38,559 nucleotides of DNA from UBA6544 sp049601975 (GTDB taxonomy: Bacteria > Pseudomonadota > Alphaproteobacteria > UBA8366), in NCBI GenBank assembly GCA_049601975.1, contig JBMYRC010000028.1, positions 1 to 38,559 of the forward strand, given 5' to 3'. Under the pieces are notes generated by a model. That model was not told where the DNA came from and made no database searches. It was given only the letters and a program-made list of their open reading frames with translations. Positions 1-7,811 of this stretch are shown here, piece after piece (within the stretch, counting starts at the first letter, position 1; each line of letters begins with the position of its first letter). The translations under genes were made by a program, and so were the position numbers.

Positions 1-222
1 AACCCGTCCGCATGCCGTACCTCGATATTGGTGTATCCCATCTTTTCCAACCGTCGCGCGGCTGAATCGGCGAGCGGTTTCACCACCTTGACGCTAATGA
101 CCTGTGCAGCTAACCGCGAGAGGATAGCCGCATGATACTCTGAACCAGTTCCGGTCTCGAAGGCCCGGTCGTTCTTATCGACACCGGCTAATTGTGTTAT
201 CAACGTGATCAGGTAGGATTGA
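1..222 (-). pseudogene. pcm: Fragment of protein-L-isoaspartate O-methyltransferase
   Basis: The minus strand read from about 222 down to the window edge gives an open frame with the class I SAM-binding motif of PCMT. Motif I reads FETGTGSEYHAAIL, against the family's LEIGTGSGYQ(T/A)AIL, and it is followed by an ARRLEKMGYTNIEVRHADG-like segment. Upstream, SDQSYLITLITQL corresponds to the family's TISQPY..A.MTEL. There is no N-terminal part: homology stops near 215-225, exactly where homology to an alcohol dehydrogenase begins on the other strand. The Gly-to-Glu change in GTGSGY and the missing 5' end argue for a dead fragment. Its 3' end lies outside the window, so the rest may or may not be intact. 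Confidence 0.7.
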
Positions 223-771
223 TCGGACACCGATCTCTGCGGATGGCGGAAGAGCCCAAACGGCTCGGTATCTATGGCTTCGGTGCGGCGGCGCATATTA
301 TCGCCCAAGTCGCGATCTGGGAGGGGCGGGAGGTCTATGCCTTTACCCGCGGGCGATCTGGCCGCGCAAGGCTTTGCCTGCTCTCTGGGCGCGGTTTGGG
401 CGGGTGTCTCTGGTGATCCGCCACCAGAACCTTTGGACGCCGCCATCATATTCGCGCCCGTCGGTCCCGAGGTGCCGTTGGCCCTGCAGGCGGTAGCACC
501 CGGCAGAATTGTCGTGTGCGCCGGCATTCATATGAGCGACATACCAAAGTTCCCATACGGTCCTATGTGGGAAGAACGGCAAATCCGCTCCGTCGCTAAT
601 CTCACGCGGCGCGATGGCGAGGAATTCCTTGAGCTTGCCCCGAGGGTGCCAGTTCGGACAACCGTGCGGCTTAACGGGTTAGAGCAAGCAAACGAGGCAC
701 TGGCTGACCTGCAGGAAGGCCGCCTGCAGGGGGCTGCGGCGCTTACGATGGCGTCGCATCCAGCGCGATAA
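216..771 (+). pseudogene. Truncated, frameshifted zinc-type alcohol dehydrogenase
   Basis: Two reading frames together give the C-terminal half of a zinc-dependent medium-chain alcohol dehydrogenase of the AdhP type. The first frame (216-350) carries GLIGHRSLRMA and the Rossmann segment RLGIYGFGAAAHIIAQVA. A one-base shift near 350 moves to the frame that continues as DLAAQGFACSLGAVWAG, DAAIIFAPVG, VVCAGIHMSDIP and SVANLTRRD, ending at 771. The whole N-terminal catalytic domain, with the zinc ligands, is absent. The fragment starts where the antiparallel methyltransferase fragment ends, so a deletion or rearrangement joined the two. No functional product is expected. Confidence 0.8.
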
Positions 772-934
772 ACGCACGGACCGCAGCCTCGACATCTTCC
801 GTTCCCGGCAGCATGCGCATTGAACCGTCAGGTTGCCGGACCGCAATCAATCCGGTTTGCGAGATCACCGCGTATTGATATCCGTCGATTTCACCACTGC
901 ACATGTCGGTCTTTCCATTTACCGAGTAATTCAT
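743..934 (-). CDS. Small hypothetical protein
   Basis: This is a 63-residue open frame with no family I recognise. I chose the ATG at 934 because AAAAGGA lies 4 bases upstream; a GTG at 952 would add six residues. The product is soluble-looking and contains DGYQYAVISQTGLIAVRQPDG, a pattern suggesting a small beta-rich fold, then an acidic helix (EDVEAAVRAF). It overlaps the last bases of the dehydrogenase fossil on the opposite strand and is divergent from the FAH-family gene at 1020. It could also be a remnant or a chance frame. Confidence 0.4.
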   Translation of the reverse strand: MNYSVNGKTDMCSGEIDGYQYAVISQTGLIAVRQPDGSMRMLPGTEDVEAAVRAFIALDATPS

Positions 935-1019
935 TACATCCTTTTGCAACACATCGGCAAACAGTCGTTATGCCAACGACCGGCTGATTGAGAACAACAA
1001 GACATTGGGAGTGTGACGT

Positions 1020-1892
1020 ATGCGTATTTTTGCCTTCGATAAGTCTGGGAATCCCACCCTTGGGTTGCGCCGTGGCGATGAGGTTGTCGATCTGTCCGTG
1101 GCCGCGCCGGATTTGCCGGGCGACTTGCCGGCATTGCTGGCAGGCGGCGACGACGCCATGGTACGCGCTAAATCCGCTGCTGATGGAGCGTCGGGTGAGG
1201 CTGTCCGTTCCGCTGAAGGGTTGACCTATCACCCGACAATCTGGAACCCAGGTAAGATCATCTGTGTCGGGCTGAATTACGCGGCCCACGCGGCCGAAGC
1301 TCAGAGCGACACCAGCACGGTCCAAGATTACCCCTCTCTGTTTCTGCGGGTGACGACGACACTTGTGGGGCATGAACAGGCACTGGTCGTCCCGAAAGCC
1401 TCCAGCAATCTGGATTACGAGGCGGAGATGGTGGCGGTAATCGGGAAATCCGGCAGCGGCGTTTCAAAAGCTGATGCCCTGGAATATATCGCCGGATATT
1501 CGGTCTTCAACGAAGGCTCGGTCCGGGACTACCAATTCAAATCCTCGCAATGGACGAGCGGTAAGAACTTCGATGCTACTGGCGGGTTCGGCCCTGATTT
1601 CGTGACTGCCGACGAAGTCCCGGCGGGTGGCAAGGGGTTGCGGATCCAAACCCGCCTCAATGGCGAAACTATGCAGGATGCCAATACCGCGACGATGATA
1701 TTCGATATACCCACCCTGATAGAGATCATCACAGAGGTGATGACCCTCCATCCCGGCGATGTAATCGTCACAGGGACGCCGGAAGGTGTAGGTTTCGCCC
1801 GCACTCCCCCGGTATGGATGAAGCCGGGCGATGTTTGTGAGATCGATCTCGAAGGTGTTGGTGTTTTGCGCAACACGGTTGTCTCGGCCTGA
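1020..1892 (+). CDS. Fumarylacetoacetate hydrolase (FAH) family protein
   Basis: The 290-residue protein has a short N-terminal domain and the FAH catalytic domain from about residue 78 (KIICVGLNYAAHAAE). Metal-binding acids are Glu134 and Glu136 (DYEAEM). The third position, usually Asp in ND(V/G)S.RD, is Glu165 here (NEGSVRD). Lys182 and TGTPEGVG (251-258) are conserved. Family members hydrolyse or decarboxylate beta-diketo or 2-oxo acids from aromatic and sugar-acid catabolism; the substrate cannot be read from sequence. GGGAG lies 8 bases before the ATG. The gene stands alone, with a long gene-free stretch downstream. Confidence 0.85.
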   Translation: MRIFAFDKSGNPTLGLRRGDEVVDLSVAAPDLPGDLPALLAGGDDAMVRAKSAADGASGEAVRSAEGLTYHPTIWNPGKIICVGLNYAAHAAEAQSDTSTVQDYPSLFLRVTTTLVGHEQALVVPKASSNLDYEAEMVAVIGKSGSGVSKADALEYIAGYSVFNEGSVRDYQFKSSQWTSGKNFDATGGFGPDFVTADEVPAGGKGLRIQTRLNGETMQDANTATMIFDIPTLIEIITEVMTLHPGDVIVTGTPEGVGFARTPPVWMKPGDVCEIDLEGVGVLRNTVVSA

Positions 1893-2823
1893 TAAAGGCA
1901 CGCTAAATCTATAAGTTATGATTCGGTCGCTGGTGAAATCCGGCGCCCGTTTTGCTGTGTATTTGATGGAAATCACGGAATTTAACCTCGGCCGATTCCG
2001 ATACTGAAACAGACCCACTACATTCGCAGTTAAAATTGCCGATTCTCGGTGAGTCTTGACGTTTGTTAACTTCATATGAAGTTTACGACTCGGGCGACTC
2101 TCCGAGCCGCCCACGAATGATGTTCAAGAGCTCGAGAATTCTCGCTCAAATCGACAAATAGGAGAGTCGGAGACTGTCAAATAGTTCAGAACAAAAGGAA
2201 GATGCCCGAAATGCCGAGTTTTACCCGACCGATTCTTGCGCATCCGATTCATTGCACGTACCGGGATCAGATGCGGCGGATCAGCGATTGAGGATTCAAT
2301 TTTGAACAATAGTGCGGATGCACAGACCCGGTGATACACGCTTCAGACCGGATAGGTGTAATGTGCCGGATCCACCAATCGAATCTATTGCGGAAGCAGC
2401 TAAGTCGGCTAAATTTTCACTGCATTATCCCGAGAATTAGGATGGCTATACCAAATTTCTTCTAACAGCGACTTTATATAAAGTTTCGATGAAAAACCCA
2501 AAAAACAAAGAAATTGAATGGTTATATCGATATCGAATCGTAATATAACGCTAAATATCGAGTGCCTTTTGATGCTTACCTACTAAATGGAGAGCAACGA
2601 GGATACCGCCGCAATGACAAGATATTGTTTTCACCGGGTAAAAAATAGGCAGATATTATTTGCCTATTAAATAATCATTATTGGTCAGGCATGTCGTCTC
2701 CGAGAGTTCCGGTTAATTCTTGGCGACCGATTCGGGTGCGATATATCAAAAATTTTAGCTATTTATTAACGTCTCAAATATCACAAGCGGGACGGCTTGG
2801 CGTCAAAGGATTAAGACGGCACG
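1893..2823. other. Gene-free AT-rich stretch
   Basis: About 930 bases contain no frame with recognisable protein character; short frames here look random. Base composition becomes AT-rich from about 2400. Visible structures are a perfect 12-base palindrome CGAGAATTCTCG (2133-2144) and a hairpin at 2644-2668, listed separately as a terminator. A short minus-strand stretch at about 2080-2140 reads ILELLNIIRGRLGESPES before a stop; it looks coding but is too short to assign. The area could be an eroded gene site. Confidence 0.6.
2638..2668 (-). terminator. Rho-independent terminator of the suy-like operon
   Basis: A perfect 8-bp stem (AATAGGCA at 2644-2651, TGCCTATT at 2661-2668) has a 9-base loop. 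Read on the minus strand it is followed by a T run (TATTTTTT). It lies 155 bases past the stop of the D-2-hydroxyacid dehydrogenase, the last gene of the minus-strand unit. The stem is weak (3 GC pairs). Confidence 0.55.
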
Positions 2824-3762
2824 TTAATTCGAACTTAATATCGCGCCCTTCACCCGCTCAGCTGTTACGATCCCGATTCGTCTGTTCGTCTCTTCCGTGA
2901 CTCCGGCGACGTGAGGGGAGAGGATGAGGTTGGGTGTATCGAGGAAATACGCAGCACTTTCAACGGTGACGGGCTCCGTCGCGAAGACATCGATGGCGGC
3001 ACCGAACAAATGTCCCGACTTGACCCCTTCGGCGACGGCGATCTCGTCGATGACGCCGCCCCGCGCCGGATTTATGAGGATAGCGCCCGGTTTCATGCGT
3101 GCGACGGCGGCTGTATCGATTAAATGATGTGTCTCATCGCCATAAGGTGCGTGAAACCCGACCACGTCGGAAGTTTCCAGCAAGGTTTCGAAATCCACGC
3201 GTTCGTCGACAAGAGCCCAGGCCGGATCGTCATCCGCTAGATATGGGTCATAAGCCACGACATTCATGTCGAAGGCCTTGGCACGTGTCGCGACTGCCTT
3301 GCCGATACGTCCGAGGCCGATAATACCAAAGCGCTTCTCGAACGCTTCGTGCCCGTTGAGGTCGCGGCGTGGGAATTTACCGGCAAGCATCAACTGATTG
3401 ACACGGAAAGCGCCGTCGCGCAGCAGCGCAATCATCGATCCAATGGTGTATTCGGCGACGGCCACATGGTTGGCGCCGAAAGCCGGGAAGACTGGAATGC
3501 CTCGGCGCTCGCAGGCGTCGAGATCGATCCGCTCCGTTCCAACTCCAAGCCGCCCGACCGCCTTCAAGTTTGGCGCTAGATCCATCAATTCGTCGTTTAC
3601 CCGCGTCAGGTTGCCGACGATGAGGCCCCGTGCCTCCGCAAGGAGAGCCGGTAGCTTGTTCGGGTTTTGGACCAAAGTGTTGTCGTAATGGACGTCAAAG
3701 ACGCGCTTGAGGGCTTCAACGGCATCCGCATGGATGAATTCCACAATGACGATATCCGGCAT
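2824..3762 (-). CDS. D-2-hydroxyacid dehydrogenase, SlcC-like
   Basis: This 312-residue NAD-dependent D-isomer 2-hydroxyacid dehydrogenase has its Rossmann motif GLGRIG at 149-154. The catalytic triad is Arg234 (NPARGGVID), Glu263 (ATEPV) and His284 (LSPHVAG). AGGAAAATGACCT precedes the ATG. It is the last gene of a minus-strand unit with a TTT receptor and a SuyAB-like lyase. The N-terminus (PDIVIVEF...VHYDN.LV) resembles (S)-sulfolactate dehydrogenase SlcC as I remember it. In that pathway SlcC oxidises (S)-sulfolactate to sulfopyruvate, so that ComC can re-reduce it to the R form used by SuyAB. A phosphoglycerate- or other 2-hydroxyacid dehydrogenase is the alternative. The fold is near certain; the substrate is inferred from context. 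Confidence 0.85.
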   Translation of the reverse strand: MPDIVIVEFIHADAVEALKRVFDVHYDNTLVQNPNKLPALLAEARGLIVGNLTRVNDELMDLAPNLKAVGRLGVGTERIDLDACERRGIPVFPAFGANHVAVAEYTIGSMIALLRDGAFRVNQLMLAGKFPRRDLNGHEAFEKRFGIIGLGRIGKAVATRAKAFDMNVVAYDPYLADDDPAWALVDERVDFETLLETSDVVGFHAPYGDETHHLIDTAAVARMKPGAILINPARGGVIDEIAVAEGVKSGHLFGAAIDVFATEPVTVESAAYFLDTPNLILSPHVAGVTEETNRRIGIVTAERVKGAILSSN

Positions 3763-3804
3763 AGGTCATTTTCCTGAAGAGTATGATTACGGGCGACAGC
3801 AGCC

Positions 3805-4767
3805 CTAATCGATGAGCCCGGCTTCACGAGCAAGCGGTAAATATTCGACCCGCCTTGAAGTCATAAAAGCCGGGATGTCGTTATATCCTATGGAGAGGGG
3901 AACAAAGCCAAGTTTGGACTTCCGAGCTTTGAATGCTGGATCGTCGCCGATGCGTCCGAAGAGTTTGGATATCTTGAGGCGAATTCCCTCGGTCGTTGAT
4001 TTTGGGACCGCCACGCCGCGATAGGCCCCGCCAACGAAATCATAGCCCAACTCTCGGAATGTCGGGACATCGGGAAATTTCGGATGCCGCTTCTCCATTG
4101 CGACTGCCAGCATTCGCAGCTTATCGCCATATTTCACGGCGCCGGTGGTATAGGCCCAACTCGCGTCTACTTGCTCGTCCAGTAACGCGGCAACCGCGGC
4201 GGCGGTGCCTTTCTTGCCGTTATAGGCGGATTTGGCCCGTAGGCGCTCGTCAAACCAAACCTGTGCCAGATGGTTTGCGGTCCCTCGACCGGAGCCCGAG
4301 AAGGAAACTTTCCCTGGGTTGGCATTCATGACCTTGATGAGGTCTTCCAAAGTCTTGTACTGGCTTTCCTCTCGGACGAGGATCGCGTGGGGTGTATAAT
4401 GAAAAATATGCACGATGCCGAGGTCTTCGGTCTTGTAGTTCGCCCCGCGCAGCGGCTGCAGCAAGATATGGGGTAAGTTGACGCCGATGAGCGTGTGACC
4501 GTCGTCCGGCATCTCGTTGAGTTGGCTCCAGGCCACGGCACCGCCGCCGCCCGGCCGATATTTCACAACGAGGTCCTGGCCCGTGAGCTTCATGAATACG
4601 GGCTGCTGCAGTCGGGCGGTGATACCGGATTCACCGCCGGCCCCGAATGGAATGATATAGTCGACAGGTTTTTCGGGGAATTCCGCCACCGCGGGCGTGG
4701 ACCAAGCCAGCAGAGCCGCGAACGTCGCCGCTCCAAGTCTGCTCATTCCGGTCCGATACCTGCTCAT
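3805..4767 (-). CDS. TTT-family (Bug/TctC) substrate-binding protein
   Basis: This periplasmic receptor of the tripartite tricarboxylate transporter type has about 320 residues. It has an N-terminal signal peptide (hydrophobic AATFAALLAWS, cleavage after AVA), then the Bug hallmark KPVDYIIPFGAGGESG. Later segments VSFSGSGRGTANHL and PDVPTFRELGYDF are also typical. The ATG at 4767 gives the best signal peptide; an in-frame ATG at 4800 lies inside a GC-rich hairpin and is less likely. The membrane subunits TctA and TctB are not in the window, so this may be an orphan receptor. Sulfolactate uptake by a TTT system (SlcHFG) is known in Chromohalobacter, which fits its place between lyase and dehydrogenase genes. 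Confidence 0.9.
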   Translation of the reverse strand: MSRYRTGMSRLGAATFAALLAWSTPAVAEFPEKPVDYIIPFGAGGESGITARLQQPVFMKLTGQDLVVKYRPGGGGAVAWSQLNEMPDDGHTLIGVNLPHILLQPLRGANYKTEDLGIVHIFHYTPHAILVREESQYKTLEDLIKVMNANPGKVSFSGSGRGTANHLAQVWFDERLRAKSAYNGKKGTAAAVAALLDEQVDASWAYTTGAVKYGDKLRMLAVAMEKRHPKFPDVPTFRELGYDFVGGAYRGVAVPKSTTEGIRLKISKLFGRIGDDPAFKARKSKLGFVPLSIGYNDIPAFMTSRRVEYLPLAREAGLID

Positions 4768-4788
4768 GGTCTCACTAAAAATATGACC

Positions 4789-4807
4789 CGGCGGCGACAT
4801 GCCGCCG
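4789..4807 (-). promoter_or_regulatory. Intercistronic GC-rich hairpin
   Basis: A 7-bp stem CGGCGGC/GCCGCCG with loop GACAT sits between the stop of the lyase large subunit (4820) and the receptor start (4767). There is no T run, so mRNA stabilisation or differential expression within the operon is more likely than termination. The role is inferred. Confidence 0.4.
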
Positions 4808-4819
4808 CCGGTGCCGTTC

Positions 4820-5986
4820 TTAAGCGCTTTGGTATAGCTTGGTCATCACAAATTCCCGGTGGCCGAGCGCTTCGGCACAGGTCAACCGCCCGTTACAAGT
4901 ACGCATCGCGATGTCGATGAGTTGGTCACCCGCCTCGTCGTAGTTCATCTCGCGGCGCAGAATGCCCGAGACGTCGAGGTCAACGTGTTCGGCCATCTCG
5001 CGCGCAGTTCGTGGATTGGCTGTTAGTTTGATCACCGGCTCGATTGGGTTACCGATGACGTTGCCTTGGCCTGTCGGGAAAAGATGCACCACGAAACCCG
5101 CAGCCGCTTGCAGGGTCACGCACTCGGCCGCAGCCGATGATGTGTCCATAAAATAAAGGCCAGCACCTTTTGCAGGCTCTTCAGCGGGTTTGAGGACGTC
5201 GATATAGTTCGTCTTCTTTCCGATCTTCTCCAAATTACCGAAGGCTTTCTCTTCGATGGTCGTCAGGCCACCTTCAATATTGCCTTTGGTCGGCTGACTT
5301 TCCGAAAGATCGTCCGTCTTATGGCGTTCGATCATGTCGTTATATTCGGTCCAGGTAGCGTAGAACTTCTCGCTCGCCTCAGGTGTGGCGCCGCGTTCCT
5401 TGCAAACCAATTCCGCGCCTGTGATCTCCGACGTCTCCCCGAAGCAACTGGTGATACCGATTGGGTCCATCTTGTCGATGAAGTTACCAACGGTTGGGTT
5501 CGAGCCGATGCCGGATGTGGTATCGGATTCACCGCATTTAACCGAGACCCAGAGCTCACTGATATCGCATTGCTCGCGTTGAATTTCGGAAGCGTCCTGG
5601 AGCATTTCCTGCGCGACGCGGCAGGCGTCGGCGACGGTTTTGATCTCGCCATTGCGCTCCAGCGCGAAGCCTTCAACCCGCTTTCCGGTCTTGGCGATGC
5701 CGTCGACAACACGTCCGGTCCAGCCGGGCTCAATGCCGATGACAATAACACCCGCGACATTCGGGTTGGCCCCGGTGCCGATCAGGGTCCTGAAATGCAG
5801 ATTCAAATCCTCGCCGAACTGCAAACGTCCGTAGTGATGCGGCAACGCCAACGTCCCTTTAACGTTATGCTCAACCTTTTCACAGGCCGCGTTGGACAGA
5901 TCATCCAGGGGCAGGATGATGACGTGGTTGCGGATGCCGACGCGGCCGTTCTCGCGGCGGTATCCCATGAAATATTTGGGCAACAT
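4820..5986 (-). CDS. suyB: UxaA-family lyase large subunit, probable (2R)-sulfolactate sulfo-lyase beta
   Basis: The 388-residue protein is the catalytic C-terminal part of the altronate/galactarate dehydratase superfamily. It starts GYRRENGRVGIRNHVIILP and contains ALPHHYGRLQFG, ISELWVSVKCGESDTTSG, SQPTKGNIEGGLTTIEEKA, FMDTSSAAAE and LFPTGQGNVIGNP. The Cys of CGESD and other Cys residues suit an iron-dependent lyase. Separation from a ~95-residue SAF partner, and length near 390, match SuyB rather than single-chain UxaA (about 495). SuyAB cleaves (2R)-3-sulfolactate to pyruvate and sulfite. ATG 5986 follows TAGGA closely; a GTG at 5998 would overlap suyA by 7 bases. A split hydro-lyase for a sugar acid is the main alternative. 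Confidence 0.75.
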   Translation of the reverse strand: MLPKYFMGYRRENGRVGIRNHVIILPLDDLSNAACEKVEHNVKGTLALPHHYGRLQFGEDLNLHFRTLIGTGANPNVAGVIVIGIEPGWTGRVVDGIAKTGKRVEGFALERNGEIKTVADACRVAQEMLQDASEIQREQCDISELWVSVKCGESDTTSGIGSNPTVGNFIDKMDPIGITSCFGETSEITGAELVCKERGATPEASEKFYATWTEYNDMIERHKTDDLSESQPTKGNIEGGLTTIEEKAFGNLEKIGKKTNYIDVLKPAEEPAKGAGLYFMDTSSAAAECVTLQAAAGFVVHLFPTGQGNVIGNPIEPVIKLTANPRTAREMAEHVDLDVSGILRREMNYDEAGDQLIDIAMRTCNGRLTCAEALGHREFVMTKLYQSA

Positions 5987-5991
5987 GGTTC

Positions 5992-6279
5992 CTACCACTT
6001 CTTTGTCTTGAGGTTGTGGGTGTGAACGTGGCCGCCGATGGCGACGTCCTGGACGATTTTGCCGATATCGTGGCCGTATTTCAGGACTGCGTCACCATCC
6101 TTGAAATCGGCAAGCGCGATCTTGTGGCCGAGCGGTATATCGTTCAGTGCCTTGACGGTGATCGTTTCATCCGACTCCATCTTCCAGCCGGTCAGGTCTA
6201 TCCCTGTTTTTACGTTCTCGACGACCACAACGCCCACGGTGTCGGTGTCGTTATGAACGACGAAATGAGGCGCGGACAT
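5992..6279 (-). CDS. suyA: UxaA-family SAF-domain small subunit, probable sulfolactate sulfo-lyase alpha
   Basis: This 95-residue SAF-fold protein begins with FVVHNDTDTVGVVVV and continues with NDIPLGHKIALAD, KYGHDIG and a C-terminal GGHVHTHNLKTKKW. His-Val-His-Thr-His-Asn is the signature of the N-terminal SAF domain of altronate dehydratase, found as a separate small subunit in SuyAB. A strong AGGAGG lies 5 bases before the ATG. It is the first gene of a minus-strand unit that continues tightly into the large subunit (gap 5 bases or overlap 7). The family is sure; the sulfolactate substrate is inferred from the split architecture plus the SlcC-like and TTT neighbours. Confidence 0.8.
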   Translation of the reverse strand: MSAPHFVVHNDTDTVGVVVVENVKTGIDLTGWKMESDETITVKALNDIPLGHKIALADFKDGDAVLKYGHDIGKIVQDVAIGGHVHTHNLKTKKW

Positions 6280-6334
6280 GCTTCCTCCTGTGTTGATATT
6301 ATTATCGTGACGGGTCTTGTCGGAAAGTGCGCAA

Positions 6335-6344
6335 AACGCGCGTT
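6335..6344. promoter_or_regulatory. Palindrome, candidate operator of the suy-like operon
   Basis: AACGCGCGTT is a perfect 10-base palindrome between the candidate -10 box and the suyA ribosome-binding site. Its CG centre resembles LacI-family operators. No regulator gene of that type is in the window, so the role is a guess. Confidence 0.25.
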
Positions 6345-6371
6345 CTCCGGGAACAATCCGTGTGTTGGATC

Positions 6372-6400
6372 ATAAAAGCCCCGGCGCTATCGGGAGTCAA
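6372..6400 (-). promoter_or_regulatory. Candidate sigma-70 promoter for suyA
   Basis: On the minus strand TTGACT (6395-6400) and TTTTAT (6372-6377) are separated by 17 bases, about 95 bases upstream of the suyA start. The -35 matches 5 of 6 and the -10 matches 4 of 6 consensus bases. It places the promoter between the ABM-domain gene and suyA, so the four-gene unit could be transcribed independently. Confidence 0.4.
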
Positions 6401-6443
6401 TGCTACCCCTGGGATCACGGGAGACTTCTTGTCTTTTTCGGGC

Positions 6444-6797
6444 TTAGGTGCCGCCGTCGTGAGCAGTGCGGCTGTCGGCAGGGGCTTGATCGCGTTCGGT
6501 CATGCCGTAATCACGCAGGATGGCGGCGACTCGTAAGCGGTAATCAGCGAACACGCCGCCACGCCCTTTTGCCTGCGCGCTCCGATGTTTTTCCAGATTG
6601 CGCCATTTTAGGACGGCTTCCTCGTCACGCCAGAATGAGAGGGAGAGAACCTTGCCTTCGTCCGTGAGGCTCTGAAACCGCTCGATGGAGATGAAGCCGT
6701 CGATTTTATCGAGTTCCGGCCGCAATCCACCGGCAATATCCAAATACTCCTGCTTTCGTCCATCGGCGGGCCAAACTTCGAAGATGACTGCAATCAT
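6444..6797 (-). CDS. Antibiotic biosynthesis monooxygenase (ABM) domain protein
   Basis: The 117-residue protein is a single ferredoxin-like ABM domain: IAVIFEVWPADGRKQEYLDIA, the DGFISIERF core strand and VLSLSFWRDEEAVLKWRN. The last ~20 residues are low-complexity and polar. Members act as dimeric cofactor-free or haem-degrading monooxygenases, or have unknown roles. The sequence does not show which. The ATG at 6797 has only a weak GGAAA upstream. It is co-directional with the suy-like genes 165 bases downstream, but a separate promoter seems to lie between them. Confidence 0.75.
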   Translation of the reverse strand: MIAVIFEVWPADGRKQEYLDIAGGLRPELDKIDGFISIERFQSLTDEGKVLSLSFWRDEEAVLKWRNLEKHRSAQAKGRGGVFADYRLRVAAILRDYGMTERDQAPADSRTAHDGGT

Positions 6798-6862
6798 GTG
6801 ATTTCCGACTCATATCGATAGGAAGGCACAGTTTTGCCGATGATGTCGTAAGGCGTCCAACC

Positions 6863-7657
6863 CTAATTGACTGCCATACCGTAGACGGCACTCGGGGGCG
6901 AAGCGAGATCGAACTCCATGCGAGGCACCTTGCTGGATTCACTGTATTCAAGGTGGTTCGCGAGACTGTCCACAATCCCGATGCCACGTAGGCTGTGAAT
7001 GGAGCTTCTTTTAAACCAGATAACGGAATTGAAGTCGAAACCCCACCCTTCGTTTTCAATGCGTACCGAGATGCGCCGCCCGTTCCATGTCGCGGAGGTT
7101 TTAATGCGGCGTTTTCCAAGCCGATTGTCGGCGAGCCGACTCTCGACGTCATCTAGGAACTCGCCGATGTTATCGAGATCAACGGTGTTCGAATTTGAGC
7201 CGATTTCCAGGTTTCCGTGCAGGAGGGAGTTTGCGATCGATTCGTGAAGCGTGATTTGGATCGCTCCTTCGACTTCATCGGGCATTTCGAAGTCGCATTC
7301 GAACCTTCAGATGAGGATGCTCGCCAGATCCAACGAATAACCCGACGCGGAAGACATATCGATCTGAAAGGAGCGTGCTGTGGCGTCGGTCAGTGAGCTT
7401 GGTGCACTCGCGATATCGCAATCATAATTGGTCTCCACAATCGCGGCCGTCAGGCGGCTGCAAATCTGGAGCAATTCCTCATAGGTAGGCGCCATCGTAA
7501 ACGTCAGAACCTGATATTGAGGAAGCGCCCTGGAAGCTTCATCTAACTGCGTAATTTGAGATGGCTCAAATGCAATGGATCGCAGGGGAGTGCCGACTTC
7601 CTTGAGGTCGGTGGCATCTAGCGCATCACATTAAATAATGTAGCCGTCGCTTGGCAT
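6863..7657 (-). pseudogene. HATPase (RsbW-like) regulator gene with two in-frame stops
   Basis: One continuous frame runs from an ATG at 7657 with a strong ribosome-binding site (GGAGGAAAACA) to the stop at 6863, about 264 codons. It is interrupted by TAA at codon 9 (7631-7633) and TGA at codon 117 (7307-7309). The C-terminal part has HATPase_c motifs: N box TLHESIANSLLHGN, G1-like IENEGWGF and G2-like RGIGIVDSLAN, as in anti-sigma-factor/serine-kinase type ATPases. The N-terminal ~115 codons (LKEVGTPLRSIAF, MAPTYEELLQICSRL) are of unknown family. The frame is otherwise preserved, so the stops are recent, or they are read through. ATG codons at 7495 and 7285 could give two shorter peptides instead. 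Confidence 0.7.
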
Positions 7658-7811
7658 TGTTTTCCTCCATTCTCGTGCAATCGGTCGGCGATTGTTGGAA
7701 CGTGGTGATCGAAATCCTCTCTATAACTACAATTGTCACCGCGTAAGGTTAGTTCTCTGCAAAGATGCGAGCAAAAATTGGGTGGGTAGTGCACGCCCTC
7801 ACAACGTTCTG

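Noticed and set aside
1464..2114. Long minus-strand open frame opposite the FAH-family gene
   Set aside because: It is antisense to a clearly conserved gene for most of its length, has no motif, and the remaining part has random-looking composition.
1893..2823. tRNA, small RNA or origin in the AT-rich gap
   Set aside because: No T-loop (GTTCRANNC) with acceptor pairing, no DnaA-box cluster and no clear promoter-terminator pair was seen; only a palindrome and the operon terminator.
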